From: Novosphingobium sp. PP1Y
Lineage (GTDB): Bacteria > Pseudomonadota > Alphaproteobacteria > Sphingomonadales > Sphingomonadaceae
Reading direction: 5' to 3'
Assembly: GCF_000253255.1 (NCBI RefSeq)
Contig: NC_015580.1
Location: 1,315,001 to 1,379,000, forward strand
Length of the DNA: 64,000 bases
Of this stretch, positions 1 to 9,166 are shown piece after piece. The position numbers were made by a program, and so were the translations under genes. A model generated the notes under the pieces. It ran no database searches. It was not told the origin of the DNA and was given only the letters and a program-made list of their open reading frames with translations. Each line of letters opens with the position of its first letter. The first letter of the stretch is position 1.

Positions 1-9
1 AACAGGCCT

Positions 10-23
10 GGCGGCTTGCCGCC
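10..23. terminator. Short GC hairpin at the window edge
   Basis: A perfect 6-bp stem GGCGGC/GCCGCC with a TT loop lies just before the IS3-type left end. It could be the terminator of a gene outside the window. No clear T-run follows, so this is weak. Confidence 0.2.
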
Positions 24-26
24 TTG

Positions 27-223
27 TGACCTGAGCCCGGTAAACTGGTCCGAACATTGTGAGAATTTCCCGGTTAGGTTTGGCCAGTGCCAGCCAGAAG
101 ATTCGCGGCATGAAGAAGTCCAGGTTCAGTGAGCAGCAGATTGCCTTCATCTTGAAGCAGTCGGAGGATGGGACGACGGTCGAGGAGGTCTGCCGGAAGG
201 CGGGGATCTCGATCTAGACGTAT
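27..223 (+). mobile_element. IS3-family (IS407-like) left-end remnant, interrupted by another IS
   Basis: From base 27 the sequence reads like the left terminus of an IS407-group IS3 element (TGACCTG.GCCCGGTAAACT). An ATG at 110 starts an OrfA beginning MKKSRFSEQQIAFILKQ, typical of that group's helix-turn-helix protein. The frame runs 35 codons to a TAG at 215-217, where a Gln codon (CAG) is normally expected. The sequence then stops matching at about 223, where a second IS3-type element begins. The rest of the element, including OrfB, is absent. It is a dead fragment marking a nested insertion. Confidence 0.75.
110..217 (+). pseudogene. IS3-family transposase OrfA fragment
   Basis: This is the N-terminal 35 codons of an IS407-type OrfA, the HTH subunit that partners OrfB by programmed frameshifting. 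Recognisable residues are MKKSRFSEQQ and the helix GTTVEEVCRKAGIS. A premature TAG occurs where these proteins normally read IQTYY, and the downstream part was removed by the element starting at 224. It has no function by itself. Confidence 0.75.
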
Positions 224-308
224 TGTCCGGCGTCAGCGCCCATGGCACAGATTAGGGGTTGAGGTTTAAGGAGGGTTTGGGCTTCGTCGTAGTGACGAAG
301 GAACGAAG

Positions 309-668
309 ATGAAGCCCAAACCCTCCTTGCGAAAATCGCCGACCAAGGCGTCTGCCGAAGCCGTGGTGAAGGACATCCGCCGACAGACGCGGCGGCATTT
401 CTCGGCTGAAGACACGATCCGCATCGTGCTGGACGGATTGCGCTGCGAGGACAGCATTGCTGAGCTGTGCCGGCGTGAAGGCATTGCCCAGAGCCTGTAC
501 TACACCTGGTCAAAGGAGTTCATGGAAGCCGGCAAACGCCGGCTCGCGGGCGACACCGCTCGTGCTGCAACCACGGGCGAGGTCCAGGACCTGCGTCGAG
601 AAGCCCGTGCCCTGAAGGAATGCGTAGCCGATCTGACGCTGGAAAACCGCCTGCCAAAAAAAGCATGA
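309..668 (+). CDS. IS3-family transposase OrfA
   Basis: This 119-residue protein has a basic N-terminus, an HTH domain around residues 35-75 (FSAEDTIRIVLDGL then SIAELCRREGIAQSLYYTW) and a C-terminal coiled coil with heptad leucines (QDLRREARALKECVADLTL). That is the standard DNA-binding subunit layout of IS3 elements. The start at 309 fits the usual MKPKPS beginning of this subgroup. The protein appears intact, although its OrfB partner is frameshifted. Confidence 0.85.
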   Translation: MKPKPSLRKSPTKASAEAVVKDIRRQTRRHFSAEDTIRIVLDGLRCEDSIAELCRREGIAQSLYYTWSKEFMEAGKRRLAGDTARAATTGEVQDLRREARALKECVADLTLENRLPKKA

Positions 669-690
669 TCGCGGATGGGGGCGACGACGA

Positions 691-1669
691 ATGAGGTACC
701 CCGCCACGGAAAAGCTGGAAATCATCAGGATCGTGGAGCAGTCGCACTTGCCCGCCAAGCACACGTTGGATAAGCTCGGCATTCCCCGCCGGACATTCTA
801 TCGCTGGTATGATCGCTTCCTCGAAGGCGGCCCCGAAGCGCTGGAGGATCGCCCCTCGGCACCGGGCCGGGTGTGGAACCGTGTCGGCAAGGATATCCGC
901 GAGCAGATCGTCGAGATGGCGCTTGATGCGACCGAGCTTTCCCCTCGCGAACTGGCGGTGCGCTTCACCGACGAGAAACGCTACTTCGTGTCGGAAGCCA
1001 CGGTTTACCGGCTTCTGAAGGCGCATGACCTGATCACCAGCCCGGCCTATACCGTGTCAAGGCTGCCGAGCAGTTCCACACGAAGACCACACGGACGAAC
1101 GAGATGTGGCAGACGGACTTCACCTACTTCAAGATCATCGGATGGGGCTGGATGTACCTCTCGACCGTGCTCGACGACTACTCGCGTTATATCATCGCCT
1201 GGAAACTGTGCACAAACATGCGGGCCGGGGATGTCACCGAGACGCTGGACCTGGCCCTCAAGGCATCGGGGTGTGACAGTGCCACGGTCCTGCACAAGCC
1301 CCGGCTGCTATCGGACGACGGTCCCAGCTACATCGCGGGTGAACTCGCCGAGTACATCGAGGCTCAGCAGATGAGCCATGTCCGCGGAGCCCCGTTGCAT
1401 CCGCAGACGCAAGGCAAGATCGAGCGCTGGCACCAGACCTTGAAGAACCGCATCCTGCTGGAAAACTACTTCCTGCCAGGCTATCTCGAGGCCCAGATCG
1501 CGGCCTTCGTGGAGCACTACAATCACCAGCGCTACCATGAGAGCCAGACAAAGTGACGCCGGCAGACGCCTACTTCGGCAGGGCCCCCGCCATCCTCAAG
1601 CGCGGCGAGGCCATCAAGCGAAAGACCATCGAACATCGCCGCTTGCTTCACCGCAAGCTCGCCGCCTAA
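691..1669 (+). pseudogene. IS3-family transposase OrfB (DDE integrase), frameshifted twice
   Basis: The reading frame starts at 691 with MRYPATEKLEIIRIVEQ. It encodes an HTH region (LGIPRRTFYRWYDRF) and then leaves frame near 1060, where one base appears missing before VKAAEQFHTKTTR. It continues in the next frame through the DDE catalytic core: the first Asp in MWQTDFTYFK, the second in SDDGPSY and the Glu in KIERWHQTLK. A second one-base loss near 1550 (HESQTK then VTPADAYFGR in another frame) separates the last 38 codons, which end at TAA 1667-1669. All catalytic residues survive, but no continuous protein can be made. Confidence 0.8.
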
Positions 1670-1743
1670 CATCAAACCCCAGACGAGGCTCGCTCTCCGC
1701 TAATCCACACCCCGATTTGGGCCAAATGTTTCGACGACGGACA

Positions 1744-2053
1744 CACCAAAGCGGCAATCACACCTCTGGTGCATCCCCACATCTACCGTTCCACCGCTCT
1801 CGCGCACCCCTGATTGCGCACACTCCAATTAGCCAAACCACCGCAAAGTACAAATCCCCATAGCGTAGCCTGCCGGGCCCGCGGGTTCCTGCATGGGAGG
1901 CTTTCGTACGCAAGCGCCCGAAACCCTTCACCATGTCAGCCATTCGAGCGGTCGCTCAATTTCCCGAATGCTGCCGTGCACTCAGACTTATCCGGCGGAA
2001 GCGAACCTCTAGATTCCATGGAAACGGACGCCTCACCCTGCTTGAGGTCAACC
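1744..2053. other. Gene-free spacer between the IS and module 1
   Basis: I see no convincing coding sequence, RNA or repeat here. A 61-codon minus-strand open frame at 1758-1943 has no recognisable domain and is probably chance. This is the 3' flank of the minus-strand operon ending at 2054. Confidence 0.5.
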
Positions 2054-2863
2054 TCAGCGGGGTGTCGACAAACGCACTTCGGCTCGGCGACTTTGCCAAT
2101 CTGCCGTACCGATCGGTCCTGTGACAGCATCGACGATTTCGAGGTCTATCGAGCTTTCCGGCGCACCCAACCCGATGAGAATATCGGCAATCTTCTCTCC
2201 TCTTCGGCGCGCCATGTCCTCTCGCTCCGTGAGGATTTCGCCATTGTCCAGCAAGGTGGCGCCACGAAACGCGCGAACCGAGACTTTAACGTCGGAGGTT
2301 GCTTGAGCAAGCCGCGCAAGTTCCAACAACACCATAGCATCCGGGCCGGACGCACGGTCGCGCTCGAAGGGGAAATAAACCATCTCCGTGCGATCGAGCG
2401 CCACCTCAGGCACGGGCAGAGCAGCCAGCCGCATGATTTGCAAGGAGCTGGACGGGTCGGCCAGGATCATCGCGCGCTGCTCATCGGTGATGTCAGGCCT
2501 TCGCCCCAGCCTCAGCGCGAGAATCTCCGGGCTTGCCGGCGCAATCTCGTTACATTCAGGCGAAAGCTCGGGCATCACCGAGGCGCGCCCGTCGATGCGG
2601 ACACCGGCGCATTCCTGCGGCCCGTCGGTGACAACACCTTCGACCAGCAGCTTGTGGCCGAGCTGTGGATTACCCCAGTCGGGTGGGATGGCCAAGCCAT
2701 AGCGCACGCTATTGTGCCGAACGAAAAAGCACACGTCGCTCCGTGGGCCAGTGTCCTGTGCGATCGGACAGGTGACAAAGGCGACATGCTGCTGCGCAGT
2801 CGCCGGAGCGGCAACGGCCAGAGAACCGAGCGCCAGCCATGGACCGAGAGAACCAAACCGCAT
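2054..2863 (-). CDS. Secreted OmpA-C-like protein, last gene of the module 1 operon
   Basis: This 269-residue protein begins with a signal peptide (MRFGSLGPWLALGSLAVAAPATAQQ), then has an unassigned cysteine-containing domain of about 120 residues. The C-terminal third (about residues 150-265) resembles the peptidoglycan-binding OmpA/MotB fold, with the series REDMARRRGEKIADILIGLG and alternating strands. The match is divergent. The start at 2863 lies 2 nt after the stop of the upstream cytochrome gene. The longer in-frame extension runs inside that gene and was rejected. It probably sits in the periplasm or is attached to the outer membrane. Its role in the pathway is unknown. Confidence 0.6.
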   Translation of the reverse strand: MRFGSLGPWLALGSLAVAAPATAQQHVAFVTCPIAQDTGPRSDVCFFVRHNSVRYGLAIPPDWGNPQLGHKLLVEGVVTDGPQECAGVRIDGRASVMPELSPECNEIAPASPEILALRLGRRPDITDEQRAMILADPSSSLQIMRLAALPVPEVALDRTEMVYFPFERDRASGPDAMVLLELARLAQATSDVKVSVRAFRGATLLDNGEILTEREDMARRRGEKIADILIGLGAPESSIDLEIVDAVTGPIGTADWQSRRAEVRLSTPR

Positions 2864-2865
2864 GA

Positions 2866-4413
2866 TCACAACACACTCATGAAATTGATCAGATCCTGCT
2901 TTTCCTGATCGGTATAGCCGATGTTGAAACGGCGATCGTAGAAGTCGACCATCTCGCGCAAAGTATCGGCCTCTCCGGCCATGAAATAGGGTGCACGTGC
3001 GGCCAGCCCGCGCATCTGCTGCGTCATGCTGGCACCGATATCCCTGCACTTGCCGGTAACCAGAGCGCGGCCCGGATCGTGCGTGTAGATCACCCTGCCG
3101 AGATAGGATTGGGGCACCGCATCGTCGTGGCAGGTCGCCTTGAACAGGGGCAGATCTTCGCGCCGGTTCCAGGGCCAGTTGTTTAGCCCCAGATCCATGA
3201 AGCCGGGGGCCAGATCCATTCCCGTCAGAACCGTGTTGTGACATCCTGAGGCACAGCTGCGTTTGAACGGATTGCCAAGTCCCTTGTCGTTGTAAACGCC
3301 CACGTTCTGAATGAAGAAGCGCTTGTCGAAGAAGACGTTTGCGCCTCGCGCCACGGACGCCCGGAACTCATCCTGAGGAGTGGGTTCTACGTCGCCTTCG
3401 CCGGCCGGGTTGAGCCACATGTCAAAGGTGCCGAACACCCGGTTGACCGGATTGTTGCCGAGCTCGCCAGGGTGGCCATCTCGCAGCGCTTCGGGGCCTA
3501 GACCCGGCGGCGTGCCGGGGCCTTCCAGCTCTCCTGCCTGATTGCTGAAGCCCTGTGCGACATAGATCGCGCTTTCAAACTCTTCGATTTGGCGCAGGTC
3601 TTCCGGTGTCAGTGCGGCAAGCATTTCCAGATGGGCGAAGCCCGCATCGGTTGCCTGACCGCGCAAGGTGGGCAGCCTACCGTCCGACATTAGTTGCACG
3701 GAGACGAACTCGCCGGTTTCCGGATCCTTGGGGAGCAGGCTCTTGTCGTTGTACAGGAAATATTCGTGCGGGGTCACCCCGTGGGGCAGACTGAGCATAT
3801 ATTTCATGTTCGCCACCGGCCGCGGGCGGCGAAACACGGAGACGGTCGGATTGTCGCTCAGCAACCCGTATTCGGGATCGAGATTGCAGCCGGTCGGGTC
3901 ACTGACCACTTCGAGATCGAATTCGGGCTCTATCACGCTGCCATCGGCAGCCTTGGGCGGCCAGGGGCGTCCGATCCGGAAAAGCCCCTTGTCCAGTAGC
4001 AGGGAGTGGGAGGCCCGCTCACCCTGAGGCAGGCTCGGGCAGTTCGAGCCGTCGATAGCGGCGAACAGCGGGTCCTTGCCTCCGGTCGCGTCCCATCGCT
4101 CGCGCGCAGTTTTGGCCGATAGGCTCATGGCATCGGCTGGCTGGTGGCACGTGACACAGGCACGGCCATTTTCGCCGATCGGTTCGAAGAACGGGTGACC
4201 AGCAGTATTGATTGGCTCGCCGGTATTGATGAGGCGCAGGCGACCGTCTGCGTTGGGGAATTCCAGCGTGTCGCCGATGAGGTGTTCCTCGCCTGGCCTC
4301 CACCACTGGCTGGCAATGTCTTCGGTGGTTGGGCTCATGGCGGCAGCGCCGAATACCAGGGACGCTCCGACAAAGACCATCGCTGACTTTCGGTGAAGGG
4401 AAAGCCTGCTCAC
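2866..4413 (-). CDS. Di-haem cytochrome c (cytochrome c peroxidase/MauG-like)
   Basis: This 515-residue exported protein has an N-terminal hydrophobic signal (residues 10-26) and a first haem site C86-V-T-C89-H90. The second site, C387-A-S-G-C391-H392, has three rather than two residues between the cysteines. Size and spacing fit the cytochrome c peroxidase/MauG superfamily and related di-haem electron carriers. It probably accepts electrons from, or modifies, a periplasmic partner of the catabolic cluster. The gene overlaps the upstream hydrolase by ATGA (4410-4413) and is followed 2 nt later by the OmpA-like gene, so the three are translationally linked. Confidence 0.75.
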   Translation of the reverse strand: MSRLSLHRKSAMVFVGASLVFGAAAMSPTTEDIASQWWRPGEEHLIGDTLEFPNADGRLRLINTGEPINTAGHPFFEPIGENGRACVTCHQPADAMSLSAKTARERWDATGGKDPLFAAIDGSNCPSLPQGERASHSLLLDKGLFRIGRPWPPKAADGSVIEPEFDLEVVSDPTGCNLDPEYGLLSDNPTVSVFRRPRPVANMKYMLSLPHGVTPHEYFLYNDKSLLPKDPETGEFVSVQLMSDGRLPTLRGQATDAGFAHLEMLAALTPEDLRQIEEFESAIYVAQGFSNQAGELEGPGTPPGLGPEALRDGHPGELGNNPVNRVFGTFDMWLNPAGEGDVEPTPQDEFRASVARGANVFFDKRFFIQNVGVYNDKGLGNPFKRSCASGCHNTVLTGMDLAPGFMDLGLNNWPWNRREDLPLFKATCHDDAVPQSYLGRVIYTHDPGRALVTGKCRDIGASMTQQMRGLAARAPYFMAGEADTLREMVDFYDRRFNIGYTDQEKQDLINFMSVL

Positions 4414-5357
4414 AACTCGTCTCTCCGCACCTCTTCAGCCTCGGTTTTCAAGATCTCACGCTCAGCCATCCATTCGATCAGGCGCGGCCCCCACAAGTCC
4501 GGCGTCATCGAGAAATTCGGCACGTCGTACACGTGCAACTCGGCGGGTTCGCGCTCCTTGTTCCACATCTGGAAGAGAGCGATAAGCCCATCGGTCACCG
4601 GCCCGTGCCCTGCTTCCGTAATGAGGAATAAGGGCGGGGCCTTGTCCGGGACGGCAATATCCTGCAGCGCCGGGCCGAAATTGGAGACGATGAAATCGGG
4701 AGTAGCCCCGTCTTCGCCAGCCATCATCGTGCCAAAGGCAACGCCGCCTCCTGCCGAGGTGCCGAACATGCCGACGCGATCGGGATCGATATGCCACTGC
4801 GCGGCCTTGCTCCGCACCAGACGCAGCGCGGCCTGTCCATCTGCCACGGCCAGACCCAGAACCTCGTTCATGGCCGGGTCGTCGGGCGATGGATTGGCGT
4901 TGGCCTTGCGGATTTCCATGCTGGGAAATTCGATCGGCCCCGAAGATGGCGGGCGCGGCGCAGTGGCCTGCGCGATCTCTTCCGGCGTGCGTTGCAGCGT
5001 GCGGTATTCGAGGACGATTACCGCAACGCCTTGGGCATTCAGCAGATCGATGGTGTCCTGAATGTAAGAGCCCATGCCCAGAACGCGCAGGCCGCCGCCC
5101 GGCAATAAGACGACAGCAGCGCCATCGGCCTGTTGGGGGTCGGGCAGGTAAACCAGCAGGCGCGGCTGGGTGGTGTTGTAACGCTCTTCACCGAGGCCCT
5201 TCGGGTTCACCACCAGCGGCTCGGTCCAATCCTGCGAGCCGGGGGCGGGGCCGTCATAGAGGTTCAGCGTATATTGCTGGGCTATCGCCGGACTGGCGGG
5301 CGCAAGGGCGAGAAAGGCAGCGGCAAGGCCTGGCAGGAGCGCTTTGCGGCAAATCAT
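4410..5357 (-). CDS. Secreted alpha/beta hydrolase (BD-FAE/acetyl-esterase-like)
   Basis: This 315-residue protein has a clear Sec signal peptide (MICRKALLPGLAAAFLALA...AIAQQ). It resembles secreted acetylxylan/feruloyl-type esterases: an oxyanion strand VVLLPGGG and a nucleophile elbow GTSAGGG. The C-terminal position that usually carries the catalytic His (in the family, GGHGFG) reads VPNFSM, and the acidic turn is also altered. Catalysis may therefore be lost or use different residues. The start at 5357 lies one base after the preceding stop (TGACATG). An in-frame ATG at 5378 is inside the upstream gene. Confidence 0.7.
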   Translation of the reverse strand: MICRKALLPGLAAAFLALAPASPAIAQQYTLNLYDGPAPGSQDWTEPLVVNPKGLGEERYNTTQPRLLVYLPDPQQADGAAVVLLPGGGLRVLGMGSYIQDTIDLLNAQGVAVIVLEYRTLQRTPEEIAQATAPRPPSSGPIEFPSMEIRKANANPSPDDPAMNEVLGLAVADGQAALRLVRSKAAQWHIDPDRVGMFGTSAGGGVAFGTMMAGEDGATPDFIVSNFGPALQDIAVPDKAPPLFLITEAGHGPVTDGLIALFQMWNKEREPAELHVYDVPNFSMTPDLWGPRLIEWMAEREILKTEAEEVRRDEL

Positions 5358-5358
5358 G

Positions 5359-6324
5359 TCAGAGGCCTTTCGCGTCATAGGTCCATTCCGGATCGCGGCA
5401 CAGACGGCAATCTTCGCCCACAAACCAGCGCGATGCCGCCTCGTCGCCGCGAAGCTGCCATTCCAGCCACTCCACCGCAACAGGGGTAACCTTGCCGCCG
5501 TTCGGCTCGCGAAAAGTGGCGCTATGGCCCACGTCCACACTCGCAACCGCCACCGGAACCTGATCGATGCGGCGAAAATCGTCCATGCCGTTGGGGTAGG
5601 CGATGTCGCTCTCGCCGCCGAGAATGTAGAGGATCGGCGTGTGGATGCGGTTGAGCGCGTCCTTGGCGACCGAGAACCCGGTGATGGGATTGAAAGCGTC
5701 GGGATCCAGCACCCCGCTGTTGTGCACTATCACGGTGGCCACGCGCGGATCGGCGGCAACACTGATAGCTTGCAAGCCGCCGCAGCTATGCCCGGCAACG
5801 GCGACCATCTTCGGATCGATGCGCCCGTAAAACGGGCTACCGGCGCGCTCGTTTTCGGCGAGAATCCAGTCGAGACCGGACAACAGATCAGCGGGAAGCG
5901 TCTGCACCGGCGGAAATGTTCCGTCGCTGTGCGTTTCACGCGGCGGGGCGGGCAGGGCGTCCGGGCCGCTATAAGCCTTGCCGGGCGCGATCACGACATA
6001 GCCATAGGATGCGATTTCCAGCAGGTGGAAACGGGCAGAGGCAGCATCTGCGGAGCAGCCGCCATTTCCCCAAAGCACCACGCCAAGCGGGCGGCCTGCC
6101 AAAGCATCCAGATTGCGTGGACGGTAGACAATGTGATCGGGAAGGCCGGGCCGAACATCGCGCGAGGCGGGGTATGGCCCGCTGCCCGGCGTATCCGGGA
6201 TTGCATCGGATGCCATCCGCGCTGCCGCCTGGTCGGCCGGCATGGCTGCCTCGCCCACCGGTGCACAGCCTGCCAGCGGCACAGAAAGGCCAAGCAGACC
6301 GAAACGCAGCAATGTAGTCTTCAT
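5359..6324 (-). CDS. Lipoprotein alpha/beta hydrolase, paralogue of the 15.9 kb gene
   Basis: This 321-residue protein starts with a lipoprotein signal (MKTTLLRFGLLGLSVPLAGC, lipid-modified Cys20). The body is an alpha/beta hydrolase with VVLWGNGGC near the oxyanion hole, the nucleophile motif GHSCGG and a late DVGHSAT carrying the likely catalytic His. It is closely similar throughout to the protein at 15874-16899 on the other arm of the divergon, including a shared C-terminal Cys-x2-Cys (CRLCRDPEW against CGLCTKPGW). The start at 6324 has GGAG six bases upstream. I infer a surface or periplasmic esterase. The exact substrate is unknown. Confidence 0.75.
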   Translation of the reverse strand: MKTTLLRFGLLGLSVPLAGCAPVGEAAMPADQAAARMASDAIPDTPGSGPYPASRDVRPGLPDHIVYRPRNLDALAGRPLGVVLWGNGGCSADAASARFHLLEIASYGYVVIAPGKAYSGPDALPAPPRETHSDGTFPPVQTLPADLLSGLDWILAENERAGSPFYGRIDPKMVAVAGHSCGGLQAISVAADPRVATVIVHNSGVLDPDAFNPITGFSVAKDALNRIHTPILYILGGESDIAYPNGMDDFRRIDQVPVAVASVDVGHSATFREPNGGKVTPVAVEWLEWQLRGDEAASRWFVGEDCRLCRDPEWTYDAKGL

Positions 6325-6386
6325 CGATCGCTCCATGATCACCAAAAGGAAACGGTCGGCAAGGGGAGGCTTGCCGACCGTCTCGT

Positions 6387-8987
6387 TCAGAACCCGGCGC
6401 GCACGCCAATCGCGATCGTACGTCCGATCGGGCTATGTGCGTTGGGGTCGAAGGCCAGATTGCCGTTCTGCACGTAAGGCGGATCATTGTCGAAGATGTC
6501 CTGCACATCCAGACTGAAGGTAACATCCTGGGCAATGGAGAACGGCTGTTTGACCGTATAGCGCAGGGCCAGGTCGAACTCCGTATGTGCCGGCACATCC
6601 TGGATCGGCGTGATCGAGTCGTTATCGTAGCTGCCGTAGTGGTTGACGAACATAGTGGCCGAAAGGCCGCCGACATCCGCCCCGACATAGGCACGGGCAA
6701 TAAACGATACGGGATTGTTGATCGTGTTCAGCACGTCTCGCAGCGGCGTGCCCGAGATGATCGAACGATCGAAGGTCAGGATCTTGGTGGCATTTACCCC
6801 AACGCGCCACGATCCCCAGCTCGCATCGCCTTCATAGCTACCGATGAATTCCAGCCCGTCCGTCTTGTTCGCACCCAGGTTGACCTTGCGCCCGTCGACG
6901 ATGGCCTGGACATCCGAGGGCGAAGCAGGCGGGGCGCTGAACAGGCCGCCAGCCAGGATCTGGTTCACCACGGCGAGCGGCGGATTATAAGTCACAACCG
7001 GCGCCAGCTCAGCCTTCTGCAGCGCCAGCAGGTCGTTCCCGGGCGTGGCGATCCGGTTGGTATAGTCCACATTGTAGTACGTGAAGGAGAGTTTGAGGCC
7101 CGGAAGCGAGAGTGGCTTCCAGTCGGCACCGAGAGACCATGTGGTGGCTTTTTCCGGCTGCAGGCCGGGATTGCCGCCGCGCAGGAACAGCACGTTGGTG
7201 AGCACGTTGCTCGGGCCGACGAGCTGCCGGTATTGATTGAAGGGTGAGCCCTTGTCGGACAGCGTGGGCGCGCGGAAAGACTTGCCGTAGCTGCCACGCA
7301 GAGTCAGCGATGCTACCGGGCGGAAGGTGACGCCCAACTTCGGATTCAGCGTATCACCGACGTCATCATAGTCATCATAGCGAGCGGCGGCCGACAGATT
7401 GAGCTCCGGGCCGTCACCGCCCAGGACCGGCACATAGACCTCTCCAAAGACAGAATTGATGGTGCGGTCGCTGTTGGTCTGGAAAGGAGCAAGGTCCTGC
7501 CAGTTGATTTGCTGCCGCGACGCGCCCAGCGCGACACGAATGTCGCCCGCCGGGAGTGCGAGCAGCGGACCGTCTGCCGACACGCCGTACTCCTGGATAC
7601 CGTAATTGGTATCGACGCGGAACGGGTTGGTGAGGGTGGCAATGGTAGCGGGGTTGTTATTGCCGGTAGAACTGAACGGATTGAATGCTGTGGCCGGATT
7701 GGTGTTGGCCAGCGCCGCATTCAGCGCCCCGGAGTTGATCTGGCGGGTCAGGGACCGTTCGCCGTCGTGGCTGTAGGCATAGAAGACATTAGCCGACCAG
7801 TCCGCGCCAAGTTTCAGATTTAGCCCGCCCGTGATGTGGTAGGACTGCTGGGAGGACGCAGAGCGCTCGTTGCCCAGTTCGTTGATGAAGGAATAGGCCA
7901 CCGTCACGGTCTGGCCCGGCGTACCGGGATTGACGTAGAAGGGATTGGTCGTCGGCACGTTGAACTGGGCGGTCAGCGCGGGTCCGGTCAGAAGCCCGTC
8001 ACGCTCGGCATAGTAACCCTGCGCGTAGACCTGAATGCTATCGGTGATATCCTGTTCGAAGGTGGCGGCCGCGCTGCGACGTTCCTGTTCCGGCAGGACT
8101 GCCGCGCCGAGGTAGGCGCTCTGCAGGTTGCGCGTGCCCGCGGTGAAATCGCCCGCGGTCAGGTTCTCGCCATTGCCATCGGGAATGGCGTAGGTCACGC
8201 CGCCCACGGTGACATTGCCCGGCGCAGCATTCGAAGACCGCAGATCCGGACCGCCGAAGGGGGCCAGATTGTCGGTGTAATAGGCACGATCAGCTGCGAA
8301 CAGCGTTCCGCGGCGGTTGAATTCGCCCGCCACCATGATGGAGCCGCTGCCCCAGGTCTTGCCCAGCGCTGCACCGGCCTGATATTCCTCGAAGCCGTCG
8401 GCAAAGCGCACGCGCCCCATGACTTCGGCACCGTTAAAATCCTTGCGCAGCAGGATGTTCACCACGCCGCCCACGGCATCCGAGCCGTAGATGCCGGAGC
8501 TGCCGTCAGCCAGGACTTCCAGCCGCGCGATCGCCATGGTCGGGATGACGGAGGGATCGAAGTACTGGCTCTGCGTGCCAGCGCCGGCCAAGCGCCGACC
8601 GTCAAGCAGGGTCAGCGTGGATTCGGTGCCCAGTCCGCGCAGGTTGATGCCCGTGCCGAACGTGCGGTTGGCATTCTGGTTGTTGGCCGAGGTAAAGGAC
8701 GCGTCGGTCGCGCCGAAATTGAAGACCTGCGGCAGTTCCGACAGCAATTCGGTCGTTGTGGATGCGGTGCTCTGTTCAATGTCGTCACGGCTCAGCCCGA
8801 TCACCGGCGATCCGGTCGGTTCGATGCCGCGGATACGGCTACCAGTCACAACGATTGCCTGCGGATGCGGATCTTCCTCGCTTCCAGCGCCAGCATCCTG
8901 TGCAAACGCCACGGCCGGAAGGCACAGGGCAATCAGAGAGCCACCGCCAAGCAACGCGGCAAGATTGGATTTCAGAGTATTGCGCAT
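6387..8987 (-). CDS. TonB-dependent outer-membrane receptor (module 1)
   Basis: This 866-residue protein has a signal peptide (MRNTLKSNLAALLGGG...AFAQ). A TonB-box-like AIVVTGSRIRG and a plug domain follow (LNLRGLGTESTLTLLDGRR, IYGSDAVGGVVNILL), then a long beta-barrel ending in a terminal Phe (GVRAGF). In-frame codons extend 63 residues upstream, but the start at 8987 has a GAGG about 9 nt upstream and yields a normal signal peptide. It lies between the quiC-like gene and the lipoprotein hydrolase, so it likely imports the ester or its alicyclic or aromatic product. Long open frames on the opposite strand are GC-rich shadows. Confidence 0.92.
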   Translation of the reverse strand: MRNTLKSNLAALLGGGSLIALCLPAVAFAQDAGAGSEEDPHPQAIVVTGSRIRGIEPTGSPVIGLSRDDIEQSTASTTTELLSELPQVFNFGATDASFTSANNQNANRTFGTGINLRGLGTESTLTLLDGRRLAGAGTQSQYFDPSVIPTMAIARLEVLADGSSGIYGSDAVGGVVNILLRKDFNGAEVMGRVRFADGFEEYQAGAALGKTWGSGSIMVAGEFNRRGTLFAADRAYYTDNLAPFGGPDLRSSNAAPGNVTVGGVTYAIPDGNGENLTAGDFTAGTRNLQSAYLGAAVLPEQERRSAAATFEQDITDSIQVYAQGYYAERDGLLTGPALTAQFNVPTTNPFYVNPGTPGQTVTVAYSFINELGNERSASSQQSYHITGGLNLKLGADWSANVFYAYSHDGERSLTRQINSGALNAALANTNPATAFNPFSSTGNNNPATIATLTNPFRVDTNYGIQEYGVSADGPLLALPAGDIRVALGASRQQINWQDLAPFQTNSDRTINSVFGEVYVPVLGGDGPELNLSAAARYDDYDDVGDTLNPKLGVTFRPVASLTLRGSYGKSFRAPTLSDKGSPFNQYRQLVGPSNVLTNVLFLRGGNPGLQPEKATTWSLGADWKPLSLPGLKLSFTYYNVDYTNRIATPGNDLLALQKAELAPVVTYNPPLAVVNQILAGGLFSAPPASPSDVQAIVDGRKVNLGANKTDGLEFIGSYEGDASWGSWRVGVNATKILTFDRSIISGTPLRDVLNTINNPVSFIARAYVGADVGGLSATMFVNHYGSYDNDSITPIQDVPAHTEFDLALRYTVKQPFSIAQDVTFSLDVQDIFDNDPPYVQNGNLAFDPNAHSPIGRTIAIGVRAGF

Positions 8988-9166
8988 GTCATGCATCCTC
9001 ATTTCGCCGAGCATCGCGTCGGCATATTTTGTGAAGTACTGCCAAGGGTTTGTGGTGCTGATTGCGTCGGACGAGTGGTCCGCGACGAGTGCGAGCTTTG
9101 TCATCTCAGTGATCTCCCCTCCCAGGGATGCGTTGTTGGTCTCGATGTTCAGATTGGCCGCATGGC

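Larger units (their letters stand above)
224..1743 (+). mobile_element. IS3-family insertion sequence, complete in length but with a broken orfB
   Basis: The element begins TGTCCGGCGTC at 224 and ends with GACGACGGACA at 1743, giving imperfect terminal inverted repeats of the form TGTCCG-CGTC. It holds an intact orfA (309-668) and an orfB (691-1669) that needs two frame corrections. I see no target-site duplication: the left flank is ACGTAT and the right flank is CACCAA. This suggests deletion or rearrangement on one side after insertion into the older IS3 fragment. Transposition is probably dead without a functional copy elsewhere. Confidence 0.7.

Noticed and set aside
1758..1943. 61-codon minus-strand open frame after the IS3 element
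   Set aside because: No domain, no ribosome site and no conserved features; probably chance.
2863..3244. 127-codon N-terminal extension of the OmpA-like gene
   Set aside because: It overlaps the cytochrome gene in another frame, and the ATG at 2863 begins a clean signal peptide.
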